Below, in pieces: positions 9,465-18,710 of a DNA stretch of 64,000 bases. The number at the start of each line of letters is the position of its first letter. The stretch's first letter is position 1. The DNA is from UBA8514 sp034933685 (GTDB lineage Bacteria > Bacillota > Clostridia > Lachnospirales > Anaerotignaceae). The translations under genes were made by a program, and so were the position numbers. The DNA is taken from contig JAYFNB010000012.1 in NCBI GenBank assembly GCA_034933685.1, positions 62,001-126,000 on the forward strand, written 5' to 3'. The notes beneath the pieces are model-generated. The model made no database searches. It was not told the origin of the DNA and was given only the letters and a program-made list of their open reading frames with translations.

Positions 9465-9534
9465 AATGGTAAAGCTAAAGGATGCACAACAATGTACACC
9501 CTTTAGCTTTACCATTTAAAACGTTTTAAATGGT
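9465..9534 (-). terminator. 17-bp inverted repeat plus overlapping 24-bp palindrome
   Basis: AATGGTAAAGCTAAAGG (9465-9481) is perfectly inverted at 9500-9516. The last six bases of that arm also begin a perfect 24-bp palindrome at 9511-9534. The two hairpins share ACCATT and cannot both form fully. It lies 20 bases beyond the racemase stop and probably terminates that operon. Confidence 0.75.
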
Positions 9535-9553
9535 TATTAAAATTTTCTTTAGC

Positions 9554-10246
9554 TTATTTTTTAACCGATAGAAGCGCTGCTTTTGTAGCATGAATCACTG
9601 TAGTATCAAAAAGTTGTGCAGTGGTATCCTGTTGCTTAAGAAGTAATCCTATTTCTGTACATCCTAAAATAATACCTTCTGCCCCTCTTTCAGTCAACTT
9701 GTCTACTATTCTTAAATATTCCATTTTGGATTTTTCCGAAACCATTCCAAGACAAAGTTCATTATATATAACAGAATTAACTATTTCAATATCATTTTCG
9801 TCTGGCACTAAAACCTCAATTCCTCTATTTATCAATTTCATCTTATAGAAATCCTGCATCATTGTATATTTTGTTCCCAATAAAGCAACTTTTGTTATAC
9901 TGTTCTTTTCAAGTTCATCTGCGGTAGCTTCCGCGATATGCAAAATTGGTATAGAAATTTTGGATTGAATCTTCTCGACAACCTTATGCATAGTATTTGT
10001 GCAGATAATTATATAATCTGCACCTGCTTTTTCCAAACTAACTGCCGCACCTGCAAGAATATCTCCGCTTTTTTCCCACTCTCCTCTTGCCTGACAATCT
10101 TCAATCTCATTAAAATCCACACTATACAAAACGCATTTTGCGGAATGTAAACCTCCCAACTCTTTTTTTACTGTTTCATTTATAATTTTATAGTATGAAA
10201 CTGTGCTTTCCCAACTCATTCCTCCAATTAATCCTATTGTTTTCAT
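9554..10246 (-). CDS. aspartate/glutamate racemase family protein
   Basis: 230 residues beginning KTIGLIGGMSWESTVSYY, typical of the aspartate racemase branch. Both catalytic cysteines of the two-base, cofactor-free mechanism are present: ICTNTMHK near residue 82 and LGCTEIGLL near residue 195. The family interconverts L- and D-aspartate or related amino acids in the cytosol. Its ATG overlaps the stop of the upstream TfoX-like gene by four bases, so the two are translated together. The exact substrate is not determined by sequence. Confidence 0.88.
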   Translation of the reverse strand: MKTIGLIGGMSWESTVSYYKIINETVKKELGGLHSAKCVLYSVDFNEIEDCQARGEWEKSGDILAGAAVSLEKAGADYIIICTNTMHKVVEKIQSKISIPILHIAEATADELEKNSITKVALLGTKYTMMQDFYKMKLINRGIEVLVPDENDIEIVNSVIYNELCLGMVSEKSKMEYLRIVDKLTERGAEGIILGCTEIGLLLKQQDTTAQLFDTTVIHATKAALLSVKK

Positions 10247-10575
10247 TTCTCCTCCATTTTCTTCTTCTTTGGCTTAGGTAACGGTAACTCCTCGCAAGTG
10301 GCTTGCACAAATTTAGCCAAAAATTCTATGTTATCCAACTCTTCCAATACAATATGAGGTTTTGCTCCATCATATGGTGGCTGCTTTTGTGAGTCTCCTA
10401 AAAGCATTTCTCCAGCTTTTGTAGACTTAATATACACAATATCGTCGCAAATAAGCCCTAACACCTTAGTGTTACAGTAAATGCAATAGTCCCCAAACAT
10501 TTTTTTGTATGTAACTTTGTCTGAACCGCTTAGCTGACCACAGACAAATTCTACATACTCTAACCTTGAAGCCAT
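10243..10575 (-). CDS. TfoX N-terminal-domain protein
   Basis: 110 residues matching the TfoX_N fold: YKKMFGDYCIYCNTKVLGLI followed by DDIVYIKST and a PPYDGAKPHIVLEELDN stretch. In gamma-proteobacteria the full TfoX/Sxy regulates competence. Clostridial stand-alone N-terminal versions have no established role. The C-terminus is a lysine-rich tail (KPKKKK). It overlaps the racemase by four bases, which suggests co-translation rather than a shared function. Confidence 0.8.
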   Translation of the reverse strand: MASRLEYVEFVCGQLSGSDKVTYKKMFGDYCIYCNTKVLGLICDDIVYIKSTKAGEMLLGDSQKQPPYDGAKPHIVLEELDNIEFLAKFVQATCEELPLPKPKKKKMEEK

Positions 10576-10621
10576 AAATTCACCTCCACGTTCTAAAAAA
10601 TATTATATCTCTAAATTTTAA

Positions 10622-11062
10622 TTATTTCAACGCAATATAAATATTAACATCTGCATTTTCCCAATCACTGTTTAAATACTCCTCAAAATCGCCTGTAAAA
10701 CTCCTATCCAAATCCATTTTCCATATTTTGTACCATGCCTCAGCAACGGCAGTTACCATATTCCCATGAACAGAAAATTTTGCATATTTACCAGCAGGAA
10801 TAATTTTTACCGACAAGCCGTTGTTTTCAGCTGCAGAAACTTCATTGCCCGCTGTAACGGTGTATTTATCATCTGCATAGTCAGAATAAAGACCTATTGC
10901 AAACTGATTTACCTTATTTTTAATACTATTGCTTACACCGTCTCTATACAGCTTTTCCCATAAACCCACGATAACTTCACCCATGTCTGTGGCATTGTTA
11001 GATGTAATTGCACTTACACCTACAACTGTTTTTTCTTTAAGCTCTACTACTTCATACTTCAT
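10622..11062 (-). CDS. GyrI-like small-molecule-binding protein
   Basis: 146 residues of the GyrI-like / AraC effector-binding fold: an initial VVELKEKTVVGVSA strand, a central IPAGKYAKFSVHG, and a final WENADVNIYIAL. Stand-alone members bind hydrophobic small molecules, and some hydrolyse cyclopropanoid electrophiles. The same fold is fused to the DNA-binding domain of the AraC protein encoded just upstream. A clear AGGAGG lies 8 bases before the ATG at 11062. Confidence 0.8.
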   Translation of the reverse strand: MKYEVVELKEKTVVGVSAITSNNATDMGEVIVGLWEKLYRDGVSNSIKNKVNQFAIGLYSDYADDKYTVTAGNEVSAAENNGLSVKIIPAGKYAKFSVHGNMVTAVAEAWYKIWKMDLDRSFTGDFEEYLNSDWENADVNIYIALK

Positions 11063-11240
11063 AATAAATACCTCCTATATATTTTTTCAAGGCTATTATA
11101 TCAATTTTAACAAGACAGCTGTATGTCATATTATCAATAAATACCTATACTTACTATACCCAAAACAATATCTTTTCCACATATTACATGTTTTAGGTTT
11201 TGAAAGCCTATTTTCTTTGCCAGTGTTATATACAAATGCA

Positions 11241-11274
11241 AAAATCGCCTGCTTAAATCTTAGCAGGTGATTTT
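11241..11274 (-). terminator. terminator after the AraC gene
   Basis: A 13-bp stem with one wobble pair (AAAATCGCCTGCT with AGCAGGTGATTTT), ending in T residues, 20 bases beyond the AraC stop. Confidence 0.8.
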
Positions 11275-11293
11275 ATAAACTATTAACGTTTTA

Positions 11294-12151
11294 TTATTTC
11301 TGTTTCCTTGTAACAGGTATCCACACTTCATATTTAGTATTTTCTGGGTCATCATTTAAATACACTTCAATTTCAGGTGCATTTGTATACTCGTAGCCAG
11401 AAGTTGGCAGCCATTCCATAACAATTCTTTTTTCTAACTCCTGTATAGATTTGCCTGTTCCTTCACCTGAAAAAACAGCCCAAGTTGATGGTGGAATAAT
11501 ATACTCCTCCAACGATTCGTCCATTGGTTCAGTGCTGGCAACTGCAATAAGATAACGCCAATTCTCCATATCATTGCATACACTTACTCCAAGAATACCC
11601 AAGGGTTCACTATTCATAAGTGTCACGAGTTTTGGAATTGTTCCATCCAAAGAAGCCTTTTGCCACATTTTTGGTACGCTTTCAAAATTTTTCTCAATCT
11701 CTGTTTGCAGTGGTTCTCCAACTCCTATAATTCTAAATGCATTTTTCTTTTCAAGTCTATAATCCATTTCAGCAGCCCCTTTTATTGTTATTTTGAAGCT
11801 TATTGGTGAAAATGATTTAAGAGAAACTCCTCCTGACTTTACAAGTGACGGTGCAATTCCATGAACACTTTGAAATGCTCGGTTAAATGCAGTTGGTGAA
11901 TCGTATCCATATTTTAGAGCAATGTCTACTATTTTTTCTTCACCATTTTGTAAGTCTACCGCAGCCATTGTCATACGCCTACGGCGGATATACTCAGAAA
12001 GTGGTATATCTGCCATATATGAAAACATTCTCTGAAAGTGATACGTTGAACAACAGGCAACTTTTGATACACGTTCATAATCAATATTGTCCGATAAGTG
12101 TTCCTCAATATAGTGCATTGCACCATTCAAGCGCTCGATCCATTCCACCAA
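11294..12151 (-). CDS. AraC-family regulator with GyrI-like domain
   Basis: 285 residues. Residues 1-110 carry two AraC helix-turn-helix motifs (YHFQRMFSYMADIPLSEYI, then IALKYGYDSPTAFNRAFQ). Residues 125-285 are a GyrI-like effector-binding domain ending in EVWIPVTRKQK. This is the SoxS/Rob-like layout in which a small molecule bound by the C-domain tunes DNA binding. It is a clear paralogue of the regulator at 58890-59777. Neighbouring genes in the same direction (GyrI-like, TfoX-like, racemase) are candidate targets but are separated from it by a terminator. Confidence 0.88.
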   Translation of the reverse strand: MVEWIERLNGAMHYIEEHLSDNIDYERVSKVACCSTYHFQRMFSYMADIPLSEYIRRRRMTMAAVDLQNGEEKIVDIALKYGYDSPTAFNRAFQSVHGIAPSLVKSGGVSLKSFSPISFKITIKGAAEMDYRLEKKNAFRIIGVGEPLQTEIEKNFESVPKMWQKASLDGTIPKLVTLMNSEPLGILGVSVCNDMENWRYLIAVASTEPMDESLEEYIIPPSTWAVFSGEGTGKSIQELEKRIVMEWLPTSGYEYTNAPEIEVYLNDDPENTKYEVWIPVTRKQK

Positions 12152-12255
12152 ATCAACTCCTTATAATCAATTATATATATACTGAAATATTTTTCCTCTC
12201 ATTTTCTGCACAAAAATAAGAGATTTAAAAAATATAAGAAATATTATGGCATTTG

Positions 12256-14739
12256 CTAAAAATTTTTCTCAAACAATTTTTCAATTTCAAAAGCAGGGAC
12301 TGGCTTGCTAAAATAATATCCCTGTCCAATATCACAACTATTCATAATTAAAAAGTCCTTTTGTTCTACTGTTTCAATTCCTTCCGCAACCACAATAAGT
12401 CCTAGTGAATGTGCCAGTTCAACAACTGTTTGATAGATATATGTTTGCTTTTTATTCGTCAAATTTTGGATAAACCCTCTGTCAATTTTTAAAATATCAA
12501 AGGGCAGTATCTGCAAATAGTTTAGTGAAGAATATCCTGTTCCAAAATCATCCATAGCAATGGATATACCCATTGCTTTTAACTCGTTAAGACTAATTTG
12601 TGCTTTGTCCAATTCCATCATAACAGCTGTTTCTGTTACTTCAACCTCTAATTCTCCTGGTTTTATATTCATACTATTTAATATGCTACAAATACTGTCG
12701 AAAGTAGAATCTTCTGTAAATATATATCCTGATAGGTTGACTGCCATTTTAATTTGTGGATATCCTTTACTTTCCCAATCCCTTTTTTGTGTTATTGCCT
12801 TTTTTAGTACCCATTCGCTTATTGGTATAATATAGCCTGTTTGTTCCGAATAAGGAATAAATTCTGCTGGTGGAATAAAACCTTTTTGTGGATTATTCCA
12901 TCTAATAAGGGCCTCAACCCCAACAACTCTTCCGGTTACCATATCAATCTGCGGCTGATAGTATAGCATAAATTCATCATTTGTTATTGCTTCTTTTAGC
13001 ATATTACTCATGTTTAAGTTTTTAAATATTTTTTCATACATTGAATTTTTAAAAATCGCGTACCCATCCCTGCCATGTTCTTTCTGATAAAACATTGCGA
13101 TATCAGCATTTTGCATAAGTGCAGAAACGTCATTCCCATGTTCTGGATAAACAGCAACACCCATGCTGGAGGTAATATGAAATTTTTGCCCATTTATATT
13201 CCACGGATTTTTTATACAAGATTGTATTTGTTTCAGTAGATCTATTAACTTCTGCTTTTCTTCAAGATTAAGTAAAAGTGCAAACTCATCTCCGCCTAAT
13301 CTTGCTACAATACTAGGTTCTTCGATAGCTTCGTTTAAAATGTTTGCAATGTATTGAATAAAATTGTCCCCTACAGAATGTCCCATGGTATCATTTATTT
13401 GCTTAAAATTGTCAATATCCATATTAACAATTGCAAATTTTTCATCTTTCAAAATCATCTCGGAAGCCATTTTTTCTAAGTATGCAAGGTTAGGCAAACC
13501 CGTCAAAGAATCGTAATACGCAATTAATTTTAACTTGTCCTCCATTTCCCTTCGTTCAGAAATATCTGTTCCAATGGAAACAAGCCCTGCAGTATTTCCT
13601 TTTTCATCATGTAATATATTGTTATTCCATAAAATCGTCTTAAAGGTTCCGTCTTTGCATTTAATGTCAATTTCATCGTCTTTTAAACTGTTTCCATCTA
13701 AAATATGCCTAAACATTTCTCGCATTATAGTTTTTTCTTTTGTGGATGTTAAAACTTCACCTCCAATTTTACCAATTACCTCTTCTTTTTTAAACCCAAA
13801 GGTTTTTTCTGCAAAAGGATTAAATTGAATAATCCTTTCTTCTGTATCAAAAACGATTATAATACTGGAAGCGTCCATAATAATGCTGTTTGAAAGTTCT
13901 TTCTCTGCCCACAGCAATTCTTGCAGCTGCATATATTCCGTTATATCTGAATGTGAACCCGACATTCTTACCGGCTGCCCGTTTTCATCCCAAAGGCACT
14001 TGCCTCTGCTTAAAATCCACCTGTATTCACCAGATTTACTCTTCACCCTAAACGTAGAATGATAATTGTCTGCTTTCTTATTTAAATAATCATGTAGAAT
14101 TAACATCACCTGTTCTTTATCGTCGGGATGAAATAAATTTCCCCAGCAATCCATTGAGTTTTTTAATTCATCATCGTCATACCCTAACATGTTCTTCCAT
14201 TTACGCGGTAAGAAATATACATCTGTCTTAATATCCCAATCCCATATTCCGTCATTTGCACCTTCAACTGCAAGCTCATATCTTTGCTCGCTTATTTGTA
14301 TTTCTTTTTTTTGCACTTCTATTGTATCAATATATTTCCTTAAGTCTTCGTTCATAGAGACCAGATCTTCATTCATTGACATAAGTTCTTCATGGGCTAA
14401 AAACAACTCTTCATATCCAGTTAAAATTTTATCTATTGAGTCTGAGTACATTTCCAATGCTCGTCTAATAATAAGAAAAAATATAACACCTGTAGCAAAA
14501 ACGTAAAACCACCCTTTATAGAGCTGAAGTGCTTCCAGTGCCTCTGTATCCTCAACAATGTATGAAACCATTTTGTCGGAAAGAATAATCCAAAGAACGC
14601 CCATGATTATGTACTTTATTATTATAATAAAGGACTCAAGCCACGGTTTTAATTTGTTTTTTATCATTAAAAAGCCTTCATATTCTCTTTGTATATCATC
14701 CATGTTTTCATATATTTTGTTTAAGTCATTATTATCCAT
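12256..14739 (-). CDS. membrane PAS-PAS-GGDEF-EAL c-di-GMP enzyme
   Basis: 827 residues. Two membrane spans (about 38-55 and 76-92), a coiled coil (100-150), PAS 1 (about 150-270, with a GSHSDITEY end), PAS 2 (about 280-400), GGDEF (motif LGGDEF at 481-486) and EAL (EALIRW at 609-614). Downstream phosphodiesterase motifs are intact (DDFGTGYSSL, KIDRGFI, AEGIET), so it should hydrolyse c-di-GMP. The GGDEF domain lacks an RxxD inhibitory site and could still be a cyclase or a GTP sensor. It lies 22 bases after an HD-GYP protein gene, so both are probably one operon. Confidence 0.92.
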   Translation of the reverse strand: MDNNDLNKIYENMDDIQREYEGFLMIKNKLKPWLESFIIIIKYIIMGVLWIILSDKMVSYIVEDTEALEALQLYKGWFYVFATGVIFFLIIRRALEMYSDSIDKILTGYEELFLAHEELMSMNEDLVSMNEDLRKYIDTIEVQKKEIQISEQRYELAVEGANDGIWDWDIKTDVYFLPRKWKNMLGYDDDELKNSMDCWGNLFHPDDKEQVMLILHDYLNKKADNYHSTFRVKSKSGEYRWILSRGKCLWDENGQPVRMSGSHSDITEYMQLQELLWAEKELSNSIIMDASSIIIVFDTEERIIQFNPFAEKTFGFKKEEVIGKIGGEVLTSTKEKTIMREMFRHILDGNSLKDDEIDIKCKDGTFKTILWNNNILHDEKGNTAGLVSIGTDISERREMEDKLKLIAYYDSLTGLPNLAYLEKMASEMILKDEKFAIVNMDIDNFKQINDTMGHSVGDNFIQYIANILNEAIEEPSIVARLGGDEFALLLNLEEKQKLIDLLKQIQSCIKNPWNINGQKFHITSSMGVAVYPEHGNDVSALMQNADIAMFYQKEHGRDGYAIFKNSMYEKIFKNLNMSNMLKEAITNDEFMLYYQPQIDMVTGRVVGVEALIRWNNPQKGFIPPAEFIPYSEQTGYIIPISEWVLKKAITQKRDWESKGYPQIKMAVNLSGYIFTEDSTFDSICSILNSMNIKPGELEVEVTETAVMMELDKAQISLNELKAMGISIAMDDFGTGYSSLNYLQILPFDILKIDRGFIQNLTNKKQTYIYQTVVELAHSLGLIVVAEGIETVEQKDFLIMNSCDIGQGYYFSKPVPAFEIEKLFEKNF

Positions 14740-14761
14740 GCCTTCACCCGCCTCTCTTTTG

Positions 14762-17461
14762 TCAATCAGCCTGTTTCATTAAATTAATAAAAACTTTAGC
14801 TAAATCTGGATCAAAGTCTTTGCCGATAAGCCAATCTATTTCCTTTAATGTAGTCTCTTTTGTATTAGCTATTTTATTATCGTTCATCATCAATTTTTTT
14901 TCATACCAATCAGTTATAGCTACAATTCGTGATATCAATGGTATTTCTTCTCCTTGTAATCCTTTTGGATACCCAGTACCATCCCATTTTTCATGGTGAG
15001 CATAAACACAACCGGCTAAATCCAGTGTACTATCAAACAGGTTTAGAATTCTATATCCTACAACTGGATGCTGTTCAAGCTGATGTCGCTCATTGTCATT
15101 CAATGCTCCTTTTTTCAAAATTTCTTCATCCAAAACAATTTTACCAATATCATGCATATACCCAACATCTCTTAAGCGTTTTAATTCATCTTCATTAAGG
15201 CACATAGCTCTGCCCATTTTATCACATAATGCTGCAACTCTTTCTGAATGTAACTTTTCCCTTGGATACCTTTCATGAATTGTTTTCAATATGGATTGTA
15301 TTGTATTTATGCTATAATTTTTCTTAGACAACAATTTTTCTTTGTACATTTCTCTTTCAGCATTTCCCATTACCTTTTCAACATCTAGGGAAAAATCAAC
15401 TTTAGTATCAAAACCAATTGCAATACTACACTTAATATCTAGAACCTTTTCCTTTTCCATTTCAGTTCTTATTCTTTCCATAATCTTTAACGTTCCATCA
15501 GCATCTGTTTTGGGCAATAAAATCATAAACTCATCTCCGCCAACTCTTGCTATAATATCATCTTCTCTACAAGCTTTTTTCAATACTTCCGCTGTTTTTT
15601 GAATAAGCTTGTCACCAGCTACATGCCCAAAAATATCATTCATGAGTTTTAAACCATTCAAGTCTCCAAAGATAATTGAAATTGGTAAAAATGTTGACTT
15701 ATCTTTTTGCTTTAAATGGTATTCAAAACATCTTCTATTTAACAGCCCTGTTAACGAATCATGGTCGCTTAAATATTTAATTTGTTCTTCATCTTTTTTC
15801 TTCTCAGTTATGTCTATAAAAGTTACAACTGCTCCTATTACTATTCCATCTTTAAGCTTAGGATATGAATGATATTCTACATCCATTTTTTTCCCATCTG
15901 CTCTCCAGAATGCTTCATCGACAACATATAGTTTTTCATTTGTCAAAATAGATTTTAAGATTTTGCAATCTTCTTTAGGGGTTTGGTTCTCATCGCTATT
16001 ATTATAATGGGTTAAATTGTGAACATTTTTTCCAAGAATATCTTCTTGACAACTATAACCCAGTAACTTTACACAACTATCATTGCAAAAAATACATTTA
16101 CCATCCATATCGATTCCGAAAATGCCCTCAGCTGTAGTATCCAAAATTAAGTATAAATCTTCTTTTATTCTGTATAGCTCTTCATTTGCAAATTCAAGTT
16201 CAGATGTGCGCTCTTTTACCTTTTGCTCCAAATTGTTTACAAGATTAAACATTTTCTCTGCCATAAAATTAAATGCATTAGATAATTTTCCAATCTCGTC
16301 ATATCTAACAACATTGGCCCTTGAGGTTAAATTTCCTACTGCAATATCATTTGAAACTAAAATTAAATCATCAATTGGTTTAAATATCCATTTGATTATA
16401 ACTAGATACAGTGCAACTACTAATAAAATTGTTATAGAAATAACAACTGCAGTTAATCCCATATTATCATATATTTCCTGTGTAAAAAGATTATTTGGTA
16501 TTGCAGATATTACAATCCAATCTAAACCTTCATTTTTATAATTTAGTACATTAACGAAATAGCCTTTTTTATCATAGACAAACTGAAAATCAATATCTTC
16601 TCCATTACTATATCGTTGAAATATGCCAGTAACCAGTTCATTATTCAACTCATTAATTTTATTCCTTTTTAAGCTTCCGTCTTCCAAAATTGTAAAATTT
16701 TCGCCACCAAAAGAATTCGCAATAAGTGTATTGCTATCTTTTTCTAGAACCAAAGCATAACCATCATATGGCTTTATAATTTCATTTACATAGCTATTAA
16801 TGTTGGACAAAATCATATGTGTACCCAACACCCCTAGCAACTTTCCATCTGAATCATGAATTGGAGCAGCTGAAGATACAGTTAAATCATTCATAACAAA
16901 ATGCTTATATATGGGTGAGAATGTTGATTCACCTGCCATTTTTGCTGCTTTATACCAATCTCTCGTTCTTGCATCAAAACTATCTGTTTTAAATGCAATT
17001 TCTCCACGTGTAAAATCATCATTAACGTAGTAATACCACGAACTGCCACCTGTACTTTTATTATTCACTACAATTTGAATTTCCCCATTTTCATTTCGTC
17101 TTGCGCCGTAGAATTCTCCATTTTCCGTACCATAGGTAAAACTATATATTTCATCTATATGAGTTTGAAGCACCCCAACAAAAAATCTATCCCTTTCCGC
17201 TTCATCAGAAAAATTCACCAACTCATTTTGTATCATTCCTTTATTCACTTCATTAATGTGTTTTGGTACATTCATAAAACTATTAATTTGGTTGCTAATG
17301 TCCATATTTAAATCTTTTGCCATTTTGTATGTAATTTTATTTACAGAAGATATCCAGTTAGAAAATACCATTTTACCAATAAATAATGTAGAAGCAATAA
17401 TCGAGAAAACGAAAGTAACTATTATGATATTACGAATTGAAATATTTTTTTTGTTCATCAT
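14762..17461 (-). CDS. Cache-HAMP-PAS-GGDEF-HD-GYP signalling protein
   Basis: 899 residues from the ATG at 17461, chosen because GGGTGG lies 6 bases before it; the frame opens nine codons earlier. A membrane span near 15-35 and another near 335-355 flank an extracellular dCache sensor, followed by HAMP, PAS (about 430-555), GGDEF (641-645) and HD-GYP. GGDEF has an intact RxxD inhibitory site (REDD) five residues upstream. HD-GYP keeps HDIGK and GTGYPKGL but has ITDWYEKK where AVADVYDA is usual. It probably both makes and destroys c-di-GMP in response to a periplasm-side ligand. Confidence 0.9.
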   Translation of the reverse strand: MMNKKNISIRNIIIVTFVFSIIASTLFIGKMVFSNWISSVNKITYKMAKDLNMDISNQINSFMNVPKHINEVNKGMIQNELVNFSDEAERDRFFVGVLQTHIDEIYSFTYGTENGEFYGARRNENGEIQIVVNNKSTGGSSWYYYVNDDFTRGEIAFKTDSFDARTRDWYKAAKMAGESTFSPIYKHFVMNDLTVSSAAPIHDSDGKLLGVLGTHMILSNINSYVNEIIKPYDGYALVLEKDSNTLIANSFGGENFTILEDGSLKRNKINELNNELVTGIFQRYSNGEDIDFQFVYDKKGYFVNVLNYKNEGLDWIVISAIPNNLFTQEIYDNMGLTAVVISITILLVVALYLVIIKWIFKPIDDLILVSNDIAVGNLTSRANVVRYDEIGKLSNAFNFMAEKMFNLVNNLEQKVKERTSELEFANEELYRIKEDLYLILDTTAEGIFGIDMDGKCIFCNDSCVKLLGYSCQEDILGKNVHNLTHYNNSDENQTPKEDCKILKSILTNEKLYVVDEAFWRADGKKMDVEYHSYPKLKDGIVIGAVVTFIDITEKKKDEEQIKYLSDHDSLTGLLNRRCFEYHLKQKDKSTFLPISIIFGDLNGLKLMNDIFGHVAGDKLIQKTAEVLKKACREDDIIARVGGDEFMILLPKTDADGTLKIMERIRTEMEKEKVLDIKCSIAIGFDTKVDFSLDVEKVMGNAEREMYKEKLLSKKNYSINTIQSILKTIHERYPREKLHSERVAALCDKMGRAMCLNEDELKRLRDVGYMHDIGKIVLDEEILKKGALNDNERHQLEQHPVVGYRILNLFDSTLDLAGCVYAHHEKWDGTGYPKGLQGEEIPLISRIVAITDWYEKKLMMNDNKIANTKETTLKEIDWLIGKDFDPDLAKVFINLMKQAD

Positions 17462-17523
17462 ACATAACCACCCTTTCCTCATAAACACAAATAAAGATAT
17501 TATTTCTGCCAGTTGTTTACCAT

Positions 17524-17545
17524 CATAATCAAGGTAGTGATTATG
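17524..17545. repeat. 8-bp inverted repeat upstream of the HD-GYP gene
   Basis: CATAATCA at 17524-17531 is inverted at 17538-17545 with a 6-nt spacer, about 65 bases upstream of the gene start. Possible operator. Confidence 0.4.
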
Positions 17546-17625
17546 CAGTACTTTAAATAAATGAACAAAAATTTCTTATACATATTTTACCACTTTCTAT
17601 CAAAAAATCCCATAAGTTTTGCAAA

Positions 17626-17658
17626 TAAAAAATCGGTCAGAAAAATTTTCCAACCGAC
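17626..17658 (-). terminator. terminator of the BMP-type ABC operon
   Basis: A stem of about 12 pairs including wobbles (TCGGTTGGAAAA with TTTTTCTGACCGA on the minus strand), followed by a run of T. It lies about 75 bases beyond the last permease gene. Confidence 0.7.
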
Positions 17659-17732
17659 TAAAAACATCTATTTAGTTGATAATTTACTTCAAACTTAAAA
17701 CAATCTTAGAAGTTTGAAAACACGTCTTTATG

Positions 17733-18710
17733 TTATCGTTCCTCTCTGAAAAAAGCATTGCCAAGGCTAGCAGGAGGCTGATTTTCTCTGTTCTTTTTAA
17801 AACTCACTACTGCAAGTACTATAACAGTTGCAATATATGGGAAAATATCATATATCTGCATTGGAATGCCTAATGGAACATATAAACGCATAACAGATAG
17901 AATCCCAAAAACCAATGCGCATAACATGGCACGAAGTGGACTCCATGTAGCAAATATTACAAGTGCCAATGCAAGCCAGCCATAGCCACTAATGCAGTTA
18001 TTAACCCATACTCCAGAACAAGTAACCATTACTATATACAAACCGCCTAACGCACATATACCACCACCAACACAAGTAGCAACATACTTATACAAATTAA
18101 CGTTTATGCCTGTTGCATCAGCGGTAGCTGGGTTTTCTCCCACAGCACGTAGGTTAAGACCTGTACGTGTATGCTTAAGGAACCACCCCATTGCGAAGGC
18201 AATGGTAATTGACAAATAAACCATTAGATTATATGAAAAAAGCAACGGTCCTAATACTGGAATGGATGACAGTATAGGAATACCGCTTGAAAAGGCTAAT
18301 TTTGTTACTGAGGAAACTGCAACATATGACGAGCCACTGGCATTACCCATAACTTCACCAAAAAAGTTTCCAAAACCGGTTCCAAAAATTGTAAGGGCAA
18401 GCCCAGTAACATTTTGATTGGCATGAAGGGATATTGTAAGAACTCCGTATATTAAAGCACCAAAAGCTCCACATATAAAAGCGCAAACAATTGCAATTAC
18501 AATAGATACCCAACCAACAGGATTAGTAACCAACTGCTCATAGTAATATGCTCCAGCAAGACCTGCAACACCACCCATAAACATCATTCCCTCTACACCA
18601 AGGTTAAGATTTCCGGATTTCTCGGTTAATGTTTCGCCAACCGTTCCGAAAAGTAAAGGTGTTCCGGCCAAAATTGCAGCTATAAAAAGTTTCATTATTG
18701 TAACACTCAC
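17733..18710 (-). CDS. nucleoside-type ABC transporter permease, second subunit
   Basis: 325 residues of the BPD_transp_2 family, with about 8-10 membrane spans. The N-terminal LFGTVGETLTEKSGNLNLGVEG and central LRAVGENPATADATGINV are hallmark segments of the NupQ/YufQ-type partner permease. It overlaps the other permease gene by four bases (ATGA). With the ATPase and BMP lipoprotein upstream it would form an importer for nucleosides or purines. It is the last gene of the operon and is followed by a terminator. Confidence 0.9.
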   Translation of the reverse strand: MSVTIMKLFIAAILAGTPLLFGTVGETLTEKSGNLNLGVEGMMFMGGVAGLAGAYYYEQLVTNPVGWVSIVIAIVCAFICGAFGALIYGVLTISLHANQNVTGLALTIFGTGFGNFFGEVMGNASGSSYVAVSSVTKLAFSSGIPILSSIPVLGPLLFSYNLMVYLSITIAFAMGWFLKHTRTGLNLRAVGENPATADATGINVNLYKYVATCVGGGICALGGLYIVMVTCSGVWVNNCISGYGWLALALVIFATWSPLRAMLCALVFGILSVMRLYVPLGIPMQIYDIFPYIATVIVLAVVSFKKNRENQPPASLGNAFFREER

